Assembly: GCA_963556495.2 (NCBI GenBank)
Contig: OY747713.1
Location: 35,678,961 to 35,742,960 of the forward strand
Length of the DNA stretch: 64,000 nt
Source of the DNA: Valencia hispanica
Taxonomy: Eukaryota > Chordata > Actinopteri > Cyprinodontiformes > Valenciidae
Direction of reading: 5' to 3'
A program made the translations under genes and the position numbers. The notes below the pieces were generated by a model, which made no database searches, was not told the origin of the DNA, and was given only the letters and a program-made list of their open reading frames with translations. This document shows positions 43,913 to 54,379 of this stretch, piece by piece (the stretch's first letter is position 1; every line of letters starts with the position of its first letter).

Positions 43913-44870
43913 TTATAGGAAATCAGTCAGGTTAAAGTCCTCATTTAGACCTGGGTAGAGGGTTGCTTTCAACTTGAAAATCCCAAAACTTTCACTTTGG
44001 TTAAATGTTTTAATCCGATTTCCTCTGCGAATGTGATCAATACCTATAGCTTTCAAGATTGAGGGGTTACTGTAATGTTTTTCTTTAAAGTGTTCAGCCA
44101 TGGGGTATTTAGGGTTACAGTGGCTTGCAAAAGTATTCGGCCCCCTTGAACTTTTCCACATTTTGTCACATTACAGCCACAAACATGAATCAATTTTATT
44201 GGAATTCCACGTGAAAGACCAATACAAAGTGGTGTACACGTGAGAAGTGGAACGAAAATCATACATGATTCCAAACATTTTTTACAAATAAATAACTGAA
44301 AAGTGGGGTGTGTGTAATTATTCAGCCCCCTTTGGTCTGAGTGCAGTCAGTTGCCCATAGACATTGTCTGATGAGTGCTAATGACTAAATAGAGCGCACC
44401 TGTGTGTAATCTAATGTTAGTACAAATACAGCTGCCCTGTGACGGCCTCAGAGGTTGTCTAAGAGAATGTTGGGAGCAACAACACAATGAAGTCCAAAGA
44501 ACACAATTGCAATTTGACAAAATATGGAAAAGTTCAAGGGGGCCGAATACTTTTACAAGCCACTGGATTTGTTCTTATGGCATATTTATGCTCTGTTAGT
44601 CTGTCTTGTAGTCTTTGTTTTGTTCTCCCAAAGTAAAAAAAACTTACATTGAGGGCATTACAATCTATAAATTACAAATGTTGTTTTACAGTTCATCAAG
44701 TGTTTTATTTTATAATTTTTCACCCCATGAACATCTTGAAAGCTATTACATTTCAGTACATTGCAGCAATGGTTACAATGACCACATTGGAAAAAACCTA
44801 GCTGTTTAGGTAGCCAGGTGGTGTTATGGTCTGCTGGTAAGTAGCTATTCACCAATTTGTCTCCTAAAGT
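43913..44870 (-). pseudogene. Penelope linker and GIY-YIG endonuclease, interrupted
   Basis: Minus-strand translation contains AEPPIISFKRSPTLGDKLVN (about 44905-44845), FFQCGHCNHCCNVLKCNSF, NCKTTFVIYRL, a stop, then a frame giving FGRTKQRLQDRLTEHKYAI. After the inserted MITE it resumes with NPKYPMAEHFKEKHYSNPSI, IRRGNRIKTF and LNEDFNLTDFL, ending at the stop near 43913. The order of V-x-Y, the G-R/K-T motif, EH and HF...H fits a GIY-YIG nuclease. A stop, a frameshift and the insertion break it. In an active element this domain would nick DNA for target-primed reverse transcription. Confidence 0.85.
44118..44565 (+). mobile_element. Non-autonomous Tc1 (MITE), deletion derivative of element 4
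   Basis: Starts CAGTGGCTTGCAAAAGTATT after TA (44116-44117) and ends ACAAGCCACTG at 44565, followed by GA where TA is expected (one substitution). The first ~385 bases match element 4 from its left repeat through the start of the transposase gene (atgaagtccaaagaacaca). The sequence then jumps at about 44505 straight into the right terminal repeat, deleting nearly the whole transposase. It splits the Penelope GIY-YIG reading frame. Confidence 0.95.
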
Positions 44871-44966
44871 AGGCGACCGTTTAAAACTAATGATTGGGGG
44901 CTCTGCAAATACATCTTGTAGAGCAGTATCACATGGTAATATATTCCAATTCCTTTGAATTATGTG

Positions 44967-45835
44967 TTAAATGTGATTTGCTTCTGTGCTGAATTTAGTT
45001 GTGAAGAAGACTCTATTAGATTTTTGTTTAAGTGTTTTTGTTTGTAAAAGAGTTTGTCTTCGTTGATCTTTAGCTCTTTCTTTAGCCCTATGAACCACTT
45101 TCTTGTCATATCCTCGTTGAATGAACCGAAGCTCCATTTCTTCTGCTTTCAGATCAAATTCACTTTCTTTATCACAAATTATTTTAAGCCTTTGAAATTG
45201 ACCATATGGAATGTTTTCTTTAAGGTGTTTAGGGTGACAACTACCTGCACGGAGTAAAGTGTTGCATGAAGTAGATTTTCTATATAGGGTAGAATGTAAG
45301 AAACCGTCTTCATCTATGTGTATTTCCAAATCAAGAAAATGTATTTGTTTTTCATTATACTCCAGAGATAGATTAATGTTCTTATTAATACTGTTAAGAA
45401 ATTGATGGAAAGAGATAAGATCTTCTTCTGATCCCCCCATAACAACAGAACATCATCCATGTATCTGCCCCAAATAAATGATATTTTCTTTGAAAACATG
45501 TTTAGAAGAATTAAACACAGAATCTTGTTCCCACTTGCACATGTAGAGCCCAGCATAGGAGGGGCTATAGCATGCCCCCATAGCAGATCCTTTGACCTGT
45601 CTAAAAAGACAATTCTGGAACACAAAAATGTTATTTTTCAGGGTCCACTCTGCAAGTTGTAAGATAAATTGTGCCGGTGGATCACTCATCTCTTGTGTTT
45701 CATTAAGGAAATATTCCAGTGCTGCTAGACCTTCTTTGTGTTCTATAGATGTGTAAAGGGCTTCTACATCCATGGTGGCCAACATTGTGTTTACTCCGAT
45801 ATTGCCCATTTGTTCAATCTGTTTTAGGACAGCAG
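44967..45835 (-). pseudogene. Penelope-like reverse transcriptase, three frames
   Basis: Motif A: TMLATMDVEALYTSI (about 45780). Motif B: FRQVKGSAMGACYSPSYAGL (45605-45550). Motif C: RYMDDVLLLW (about 45465-45435), which lies in a different frame from its neighbours. Then IHFLDLEIHIDEDGF, LYRKSTSCNTLL and the long charged region RAKERAKDQRRQ. Two frameshifts bracket the YMDD box: one just before it and one in a run of six G on the minus strand just after, where one more G would restore the frame. The arrangement is typical of Penelope RT; the copy is inactive. Confidence 0.9.
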
Positions 45836-45984
45836 TGGTTGAAGTGTATTTTTGACATGTTCATGTAGAACCGCCATGTAAATAAAGACTTTTTTAATAT
45901 TTTTCATAAAGATGAGTGCCTTGGATTTTTCTCCATTTTTTATTTCTGATTGCCATTCATCAAAGAGCACAGCCTTTTGTTACT

Positions 45985-46110
45985 TAATGAACACTTGTAT
46001 CAGTTCCAAGGAAGCTCTTCCTTTTGTAACTTTTTATTCAAAGTGCTATGCGTGGAAGAAAACTAACACCTTAAACAGACCATCCCCACTGTGAAACATT
46101 GTGTAGGTGT
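45985..46110 (+). pseudogene. Tc1-like transposase scrap (element 5)
   Basis: The plus strand reads YSKCYAWKKTNTLNRPSPL and then, in another frame, TVKHC. This corresponds to the …RRYVWRK…T…TIPTVKHGG region between the first and second catalytic aspartates of Tc1-type transposases. About 40 codons remain; the family cannot be told. Confidence 0.5.
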
Positions 46111-46888
46111 GGCACACACAAAATGTGCAGACATTTTGGTTTGTGTTATTTTGTGATCAGTGATTTATTTACACATTTTAGTAGCATTTGAGTTAAAAGG
46201 GAAAGACTTCCAGCAAGTATTTATTATGAATCTCTCTTTGGGTTGATACTGAGGTGGATTCAATCGTGGAGTGTGCCTCCTGTCTGGCAGTGTGGCACTC
46301 AGAATTGATGTCTGAGTAACAAGTAGCAGCCCAACAGATTTACTTTCACAAGTGGAACATCACGGATTTTCCAAAAATACTCCACTTGATATATATGTGT
46401 AAGAAGTCTTTATTAGAAATTGCTGTGGGTTTTTAGCTGATATTATGGACATGGAGACGGAAAATAAAGGGGGAAAAGAAAAAAGATGAAGAAAGGTAGA
46501 AAAAAAGTTAAGAGGGAGTTCATTTAATTTGAAGAGAGAAGAGAGGAAGGGGAATGAAGAAAATACAAGAAAACATTCCTGTCTGCTTCTACACCTGCAG
46601 GACGGCAGAAAGAGGGGAAAAAACAATGATAAAACAAACCAAACAATGTGAACTGAGAACTACAAAACCACAACCCACAAATAAATATATAAATACAACA
46701 ACATTTTCACTGAAAAGCTCATGGTTCAGATTATTACAAGATCTAGTTGTAACCTAAACCCAAGAATGCATCTGTAAACACCGGAATCCCCACACCTGTG
46801 TGTGTGTGTGTGTGTGCGTGTATGAGCATGCTGGTGCATATAAGGTTTCTCCATATAAGTGTTCAATAGCTGGTGGGAGGAGCCCTTG
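46111..46888. other. Unassigned sequence with a (TG)n tract
   Basis: AT-rich, purine-rich near 46440-46560. A TG microsatellite lies at 46797-46822. No gene recognised. Confidence 0.45.
46797..46822 (+). repeat. (TG)n microsatellite
   Basis: About 26 bases of TG with one CG step. Confidence 0.95.
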
Positions 46889-47434
46889 ACTGCGTTTACA
46901 TGTGCAAAATGTCTTTAATTGGGTCATAGTTCGGATTAGAATTTGACTGTGTACATGGGCTCTGAAAAAATTATTCCGATTATAACAACCGTTTACATCC
47001 GCCACACGTTTGATCGGAATATCATTTTGACATGTGCAGAACGGTCTAAAATACCGGAAAAGGCCGTAGATTTAGAAGTAGCAAACTTCCGCTGTAAACA
47101 AATATGGCTGCGAGTGTTTAAAATGGAGCGTTACAAAGTTCTTAAGAGCGTGCACGGTTTTACATCTACAAGCCTTTATTGTTGTGTACACAGTCAATTT
47201 CTAATCCGAATCTCTTTATTGTTTTACGTCGAGATAATGTACGTCTACGAATAAGTGTTTACATGAACAGCGATCGGATTAATAATTGGCATAGCCCAGC
47301 CGTTTCATTCGGAATGAAATCTTGATCCGAATGAGTGTGATCGGATCAGAGTATTCCGAATGGCATGTTTACATGAAGCATTTTTATTCTGATTAGGTTT
47401 TTAATCCGATTAATTGTGTCCATGTTAACGCAGT
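46889..47434 (+). mobile_element. MITE with ACTGCGTTWACATG terminal repeats
   Basis: Left end ACTGCGTTTACATG; right end is the reverse complement of ACTGCGTTAACATG. The interior carries many copies, in both orientations, of an ATCCGATT/GATCGGAT/ATTCCGAAT-type motif and repeats the word gtttacatg. CpG content is well above the neighbourhood. No transposase is encoded. The superfamily is undetermined; the length and internal repeats suit a MITE mobilised in trans. Confidence 0.8.
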
Positions 47435-47694
47435 GATTGATCAGCCTCCCAGGAATTGATGCAGAGACAAAGGAGATAGAAGCCACAGACATCCAAAGGA
47501 GCCCCAGAGCACAGGAGCCCCAAGCGGCTACGCAGGCTATGCCTTGTTGACATGTTTGCAGCACTGCTGCAAACTTACAACTTTTCAGACCCTCTTAACG
47601 ACTTTTGTTCCAAAAAGAGCCTAGCGACAAATCTTGCAACATTTAACTCTTAGCTACTATCTGTAGAACTTTGCTGCCGTTATTCCCTGTATAT

Positions 47695-47698
<4 letters not shown>

Positions 47699-47767
<69 letters not shown>
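47699..47767 (+). repeat. (AT)n(AG)n compound microsatellite
   Basis: About 32 bases of AT followed by about 37 bases of AG. Confidence 0.95.
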
Positions 47768-47770
<3 letters not shown>

Positions 47771-47774
47771 CTTT

Positions 47775-47955
47775 CAGGATGCTTTCAGTCAGAGGCTTAT
47801 TCAATTTTTCTGCAACACACTTTGCTACAGGAGATCCTTCCTGCACACAGCCATCAGGATCTACAACAATTCCTTGAAGAATTAAATTGTATGAGCTACA
47901 ACAACACCTAATTTTTTTCTCTGGGATCAATAAAGTATTATTGAATTTAATTTTT
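47775..47955 (+). pseudogene. Rex1-like LINE 3' end fragment
   Basis: The plus strand reads QFFCNTLCYRRSFL then AIRIYNNSLKN and a stop near 47885, equal to the end of the Rex1-like protein at 40.8 kb. It is followed by ctctgggatcaataaagtat and an ATTGAATTT tail. Only about 35 codons of ORF2 remain. Confidence 0.8.
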
Positions 47956-47982
47956 CTGAATAATACAGGGATTATTTGTTTA

Positions 47983-49364
47983 TCAAAAAAATAAAGGGAA
48001 CACCTAAACAACACAATGTAACTCCAAGTCAATCACACTTCTGTGAAATCAAACTGTCCACTTAGGAAGCAACACTGATTGACAGTCAATTTCACATGCT
48101 GTTGTGCAAATGGAATAGACAACAGGTGGAAATTATAGGCAATTAGCAAGGCAACCCCAATAAAGGAGTGGTTCTGCAGGTGGTGACCACAGACCACTTC
48201 TCAGTTCCTATGCTTTCTGGCTGATGTTTTGGTTACAGAGGCCATAGGAGGGCAACAACCCAGCAGCAGGAGCGCTACGTCCACCTTTGTGCAAGGAGGA
48301 ACAGGAGGTGCACTGTCAGAGCCCTGCAAAATGACCTCCAGCAGGCCACAAATGTGCATGTGTCTGCTCAAACAATCAAAAACAGACTCCATGAGGGTGG
48401 TATGAGGGCCGGACATCCACAGGTGGGGGTGTGCTTACAGCCCAACACAGTGCAGGACGTTTGGCAGAGAACACCAAGATTGGCAAATTCGCCACTGGCG
48501 CCCTGTGCTCTTTACAGATGAAAGCAGGTTAAGACAGACCACATGTCACAGACGTGACACAGTCTGGAAATGCCTTGGAGAACATTCTGCTGCCTGCAAC
48601 ATCCTCCAACATGACCGGTTTGGCAGTGGGTCAGTAATGGTGTGGCGTGGCCTTTCTTTGGGGAGCCGTACAGCCCTCCGTGTGCACGCCAGAGGTAGCC
48701 TGACTGCCATTAGTTACCGAGATGAGATACTAAGGGCCCTCGTGAGACCATGTGCTGGTGCGGTTTGCCATGGGTTCCCCCTAATGCAAGACGATGCTAG
48801 ATCTTATGTGGCTGGAGTGTTAGCAGTTCCTGCAAGAGGAAGGCCTTGATGCTATGGGCTGGCCTGCCCGTTCCCAGACCTGAATCCCATTGAGCACATC
48901 TCGGATATCATGTCTCGCTCCATCCACCAACCAAAATTGATCCGCCTGTGGTGCACCATAATTGCACCACAGACTGTCCAGTAGTTGCTGGATGCTTTAG
49001 TCCAGGTCGAGGAGGAGATCTCTCAGGAGACTATTCGCCACCTCATCAGGAGCATGCCCAGGCATCGGGAGGTCACACAGGCATGTGGAGGCCACACACA
49101 CTACTGAGCCTCATTTTGACTTGTTTGAAGGACATTACATCAAAGTTGGGTCAGCCTGTAATGTGTTTTTTCAATTAAATTTTGAGTGTTACTCCAAATC
49201 CAGACATCCATGGGTTGATGAATTTGAATTCCATTGATATTTTTTGTTTGATTCTGTTGTCAGCACATTCAACTATGTGAAGAACAAAGTATTTAATAAC
49301 AATATTTCATTCATTCAGATCTACGATGTGTTATTTTAGTCTTCCCTTTAATTTTTGAGCAGTG
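47983..49364 (+). mobile_element. Tc1-like transposon (element 6), inactive
   Basis: Left end tcaaaaaaataaagggaaca (outermost bases lost); right end cttccctttaatttttgagc followed by agtg at 49364. The two ends are inverted repeats. The interior follows a very common fish Tc1-like family, with atttcattcattcagatcta near the right end. It inserted immediately beside the Rex1 3' end. Confidence 0.9.
48215..49030 (+). pseudogene. Tc1-like transposase, broken
   Basis: The central block 48505-48849 is open: VLFTDESR (first catalytic D; the annotated frame begins MLFTDESR at an alternative start), NILQHDRFGSGSVMVWRGLS, LPLMQD/FPLMQDDARSYVAGV (second D; the family has DNARPH). It then loses frame: WPARSQT, a stop, and IPLST in place of the …SPDLNPIEH… third catalytic block near 48870-48895. 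The N-terminal region 48215-48430 keeps the family order ([18 protein letters not shown]) with frameshifts. Fish family position is from memory. Confidence 0.85.
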
Positions 49365-52300
49365 TTTTTTTAGGATTACATTAAGACACAGCAAGCCATG
49401 TTTGTAGTGGATGCTGAGGAGGAAATGAAGAACTACACGTGGCCTTTTTTGGCGGCATACCAATGCAGCGTGACGTGATGATGTCATCAATATGCAAATT
49501 AGTGTGTGTCGTCGTATCTTGGTCAACATATGTTTAAATATATGCAGGTTTATATTAATATAGCTATGCATACAAAACATTTGTAGTCGTCTTTTTTGAT
49601 TTATTTTTGAAAACCACCCGGAAATGTGGTTGTTCTATATCCCGTTGGTGGTTAATGATTTGTGTAGTTTGACTGCGGACTTGCCCCGGCGTCCGGCAAA
49701 AATGGAATCGATCCTATTTTTGCCGGACGGTGAAATGGCACCCGGCGCCGCTTGCCGTGCAGTTAAAGTGCTCTCATTGAATACAAAGGGAGCGTTTTTG
49801 CTGCGGATTGCGTTGCGGAGCATGTGGTGGAACGGAGCGCATGCAGTAGAAATTGGAGGTTATATCAAGTGAACAGGTTGTTAAGGCTGCGCTTGTTATA
49901 AGGCAGACAATGGCTGTCTAATGGCGGAGTTCCCCCGTCATTGTAACTGTGACAGATATCACAGTAATAAATCCCAGACTCTATTGTAAAGTAAAAAGTA
50001 TCACTCTTTTAATACATTGTTTTTTGTAATAGTTCAATAATAATCATATTGAAGTTTTTTGGGGATATTTATGGTTCTGTATTATTGTTCTGGAAAATAT
50101 GTAAAGAGGATTGATTAGCAGACGCAATAGTAAATGGCAAATGATATTAGTTGATACTCAAGTCTGAAAATAAGCTTGCTTACAATGTGTAAGGCTACAG
50201 ACGTGTATGTACAGGTGTAAAACCTTATTTTCTGGTATGAATATATATGTGTTTAAACTAAAGGCCATGCATATTTAATTAAACCAGGTGATTTAATAAC
50301 AAATTAATTATAAGCAGAGTAGAAAGTTATTAAACATGATTTTTTGGTTTTAGTATGAAACGGATTGAATAGAAATGTTAATGGAAATGTATTTTTGAAT
50401 ATAATTTTGTAATTAAATACTATGAAGTGAGGCTGCATCACACTAAAGCTGTGTGACTTGGTTCAGCATTTCTCTTGTTTATTCAGATTCAGGGTGATTC
50501 ACATGCAAGACAACCCCCCCCCCAGACCGGACCGTAACATCAGCGGCATAATTTTTGTGGGGACACTCTTCTTCAGTCCTCTTATCAATATTTAAATTCC
50601 ATATGTCGTTTTTAGTCTTTGTTTGTAGTTTTTTTTCTTTCTCTTAATACTTTTTTATTGGACATATGGTGTAGTTAGAACATACTCAAAATAGTCTCCA
50701 TGTCTTTGTTCTGTTCAAAGAGTCCACATTTGTCTAAGCATCTAACATTTTACATCTGTGATGGATTACTGGGTTTTAAAAATCCTTTTTCCTTTTTGTT
50801 TGCATTCATCTCATTACACATATTGAAAAGGTCAAGCTCCTGACTCAAAGCCCTGCCGAGTTTAATAGCCCTTTGAATTTGTTCCTTTGAGTCATGTAGA
50901 GATCGCCATGAATGTGCATCACGTTTGGCACTTCTGATTTCACTTGATGGTTGGGCTTAATAGATATTCTCTCTTTCATCCTACTCACATGCACATGCGA
51001 TGTTTCACACAGGTCACTCAGTTCCATTTTCATTCCTCAGAGCAAGACCAAGCTTATTCACAAGAGAGTACGTCATTACACGTACAATTTCATGTAGAAG
51101 GCATAATCACCCAACTCTGTCAAGCATGTCATTCTGATTGCTATAGCAATTGGTGAGCGTTGCTCTGATTGACAGGACCCAACTAACAGTACTGTGCAGA
51201 CATATAGCACTGACTGATTCTTGCATTTATGAGACAAATTGATAGAAAAAACTAAAAAACTATCTTTTTTGTGGTCATAGCATTACAAACCAAGCACTTG
51301 AAATTAAAATTTGCTTGCACACTTGCAAAAAAAAGAAAAAAGAAAATCACAAGCTGTATATTGTGACTGAAAAATAGAGTGTGGTGTATTTCAGATGCAG
51401 TAGAGAAGTCCTGAGAGAAACAAAATTAGCTTCAGACCCAGCATGCTTTCTAAAAACGAAACCATAAATAGAAACAGCCACCCTTGAAACTGTACCCAGA
51501 ATGGAGTATGTGGACTTTTTTCCGGAATCCTTTAATGCAAACAATACATACACACTATCTGCCAAATGTTTAAACACTCCTACCAAAATGTGTGTTTTTT
51601 TTAACAGAGGAAAAACATTTGAGTTGTTTTTTTTTCACCTTAATGCAACAAGTCCTGTACAATTATGGAACTCAAATATATTTATGAGTATAAAAACATA
51701 AAAATATTAGAAATTAAGAAGCTGCAAACAACCGGGTTGGATAAGTTTTACCAACATTTAGTTAATTTGTTGTAGCTTCTTTTGTTTCAAAAACAGTAAA
51801 TAGTTTTATTCGTTAGATGTTGTTAAGCATGCCAAATTCTAAAAAAATGTCTGATTGTAAGAAGATCTTATTCCATGTTTTTGTTTTTTTCATTTGAAGC
51901 CATTTGTTTGTTAATTAAGATGTATGATTAAACTCACTTTCCTGGTGAAAAATGAAATAATTTTTCATATGCGTTTTAGTGGAAATCTTTAGGTTTTGGG
52001 TCAAAAATGTCAGGAATTTATCACTGTTCACCATTTTCTTCACCTTGACAAAAAGCCAAGCTGCATCTGAAGAAAAGCAACCCCAGAGGATTACTGTATG
52101 CTGCTATCATAATGTATTGCCATGGGTATGGTGTTCTTTTGTTGATTTACAGTGACATTTCTGTGCCAAACACCGCTTTTAGTATTGACAACCAAATATG
52201 TAAATTGGATTTTATCAGACTAACACCTTCTCACACAAGCTTTTAGAAGATTCTAGCAAAGGTTGTATGTACTTTTTGAAAGAAAATGCCATCAACTTAG

Positions 52301-52800
52301 TACATAGATACAAGAAACATATATGATTGCTATCAGATACAGAACACACTTCCCAGAAGGATTCCTGGAAATTCTTCAATGTTGCTATCAACCTCTTGGC
52401 AACCTCCTTAAACAGTTTCTTTTGTTTTCATTAGCTTTGGAGAAATTTCCAGTTTATGTAGTTAATCAAATTAATGTTCAAACTTAAATTATTACTTCCT
52501 GTGGTGAAGCTTACTTCACAAAAGAGTTAGAAAAAGTAAAAAAAAAAAAAAAAGAAGGAAAACATTTTAAAAAATAGTTTGCAAAACTAGCACGGGATCA
52601 CACATGTTATGCAAAAGAAAAAAACATCAGTTCAAAGCTTGGTAAATAAGAGATTTTTAAATACAATATGCAAGGTAACATACCCACCCGACTACATCCA
52701 TTAATATCAAGGTTTACAGTGTTCTTCTTCATGCTTTTTAGAACTAGTAGATGTAGAACTAGTAGACTTAGTTGTGACCTGTTACAAACTCTGTCTGTTT
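49365..52800. other. Long unassigned interval
   Basis: 49440-49950 is GC-richer and contains the 40-base hairpin at 49690-49729; it looks like an unclassified repeat. A run of 11-12 C lies at about 50512. A poly-A run is near 52537. Short open frames have no recognised domains. No host exon seen. Confidence 0.4.
49690..49729. repeat. Long GC-rich hairpin
   Basis: Arms CGTCCGGCAAAAATGGA and TCCTATTTTTGCCGGACG pair along their full length with one bulged base; the loop is about 5 bases. Confidence 0.85.
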
Positions 52801-52804
52801 TACA

Positions 52805-52850
52805 TACCGTGATTTTCGGACTATTGATTAAACCTGAATATAAGCTTTGT
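52805..52850 (+). repeat. Relic of the 'ACCGTAATTTTCGGACTATAAG' dispersed repeat
   Basis: taccgtgattttcggactat followed by aacctgaatataagc resembles a widespread vertebrate repeat of this theme. Very short. Confidence 0.4.
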
Positions 52851-52854
52851 AATG

Positions 52855-52990
52855 CTTTGATGTATCTGGGTATGCTTTTATCTGTGTTTTACTGCTATTT
52901 TTATTTAATCCCTTCATCATGTAAAGCACCTTGAATCACCTTGTTGTTGAACGTGTGCAATACAAATAAAATTGCCTTGCCTTGCCTTTT
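52855..52990 (+). repeat. L2 family B 3' end
   Basis: tctgtgttttactgctattt, catgtaaagcaccttgaatc and aataaaattgccttgccttg match the 3' UTR and (TTGCC)n tail at 54.2-54.4 kb. Confidence 0.85.
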
Positions 52991-53569
52991 CTTCATTTTT
53001 ACTTGGATTGAGTGGGAGATAGATAAGAACTGGGACCTTATCTTCAGTATTGCAGCTTCTGTCACGGTCTGTCTTAGGAAAAGAAGAAAAAAGTCAAAAA
53101 ATAGAGCTCTGGATTTTCCAGTCCATCTTTGTTCTAACGCTTACGTACCATCAAGAGATATAGATAGGTGTAAAACAAACTTCTCCCATATTGTTGGTTT
53201 GGGAATGTGATTAGCAAGCCTCTATGGTGCATCCCTTCAGAGGTTTGTGCCACTGGAAGAAGCTCAAGCAGACCCAGAACCTGTGGGAGAGATTTTCAAA
53301 CCCTCTGACAGTTTTAGCAAATGGCCATTCACAATTCCGCTGAAAGTCTCTTACTGTTAAAAGGTAGTCTTCCTTTTCCATTGTCACAAAATACTTGGGA
53401 GGGATTTCTACAGTCAATAATTCAAAGTAAGTGAGTGGGCTTCCTTGGAAAACCGTTTACAAGTTAGCTTTGTAAACTGATTTGACTGCATTGCATTGTA
53501 GCTAGGAACAAATTGGAATGTCTGTATTGGAATTTGAATCTTTCATATCATTGGACTGATTAGGCTATC

Positions 53570-53675
53570 AATTTATGTGTATAAATTAAATCTGTTTGTC
53601 CTATAAAGTGCCCCGAAATGATGTTGGTTGTGAATTTGTGCTATAAAGATAACTAAATTGAATCGAATTGAACTA
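53570..53675 (+). repeat. L2 family A 3' end
   Basis: aagtgccccgaaatgatgtt, ggttgtgaatttgtgctata and an AATTGAATCGAATTGAA tail match the 3' end at 8480-8545. No coding sequence is attached, so it is strongly 5'-truncated. Confidence 0.75.
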
Positions 53676-53679
53676 TATA

Positions 53680-54378
53680 TCCCTTTTTCTAGGATTAAAA
53701 GACTGATGTCGCAACAGGACCTTAAAAAACTCATCCATGCGTTTATCTTTAGTGAGATTGTTAACTGCTACAGCGTTCTCACAGGTCTGCCAAAAAGTCA
53801 GACAGCTGCAGCTGATCCAGAACGCTGCTGCTTGCGTCCTCACTAGACCAGGAAAGTAGAGCACATCACCCCAGTTCTAAAGTCCTTACACTGGCTCCCG
53901 GTAGCTCAGAGAATAGACTTCTAAATACTTTTACTAGTTTATAAGTCATTGAATGGCTTAGCACCAAAGTATGTTGAATATCTACTGTCACTATATCAAC
54001 CTATCAGAAAACTCAGGTCCTCTAATTCCAGTCTACTCAACATACCTAGAATTAGAACCAAACATGGAGAAGCAGCTTTCAGTTTCTATGCTCCACTAAT
54101 CTGGAACAAACTTCCAGACAACTGCAAAGCTGCTGAAACACTGAGTTATTTTAAATCATGACTAAAAGTGTATGTGTTTAGAGCTGCCTTTAAGGAATGT
54201 TTTCATGTATCATATGTTTTGTGTGTGCTTCTTGCTTTATTGCTGTTTTTACTTTATATGCTTTCTCTGTGTTTTACTACTATTTTTATTTTACCTCTTA
54301 ATCATGTAAAGCACATTGAATTACCTTGCTGTTGAAAGTGTGCTATACAAATAAAATTGCCTTGCCTTGCCTTTTGGT
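53680..54378 (+). pseudogene. L2 family B ORF2 C-terminus and 3' end
   Basis: The plus strand reads SRIKRLMSQQDLKKLIHAFI, then in shifted frames [87 protein letters not shown] and CKAAETLSYFKS. A TGA follows YFKS at about 54160. The 3' UTR ends with the (TTGCC)n tail at 54355-54375. Two or three frameshifts. It begins where the family A 3' end stops, so one LINE landed next to or within the tail of the other. Confidence 0.85.
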
Positions 54379-54379
54379 C

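Larger units (their letters stand above)
43913..45905 (-). mobile_element. Penelope-like element (RT + GIY-YIG), 5'-truncated, with nested Tc1 MITE
   Basis: Minus-strand order: RT domain (45835-45000), linker with a C-x-x-C-x-x-C cluster (44870-44700), GIY-YIG endonuclease (44690-43913). The GIY-YIG part is interrupted at 44118-44565 by a Tc1-derived MITE. The RT N-terminus before motif A is frameshifted and soon lost, so the 5' end is near 45905. Fish Penelope-like elements (Neptune/Poseidon) have this RT plus GIY-YIG layout. The terminal repeats expected of the group were not seen. Confidence 0.9.
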
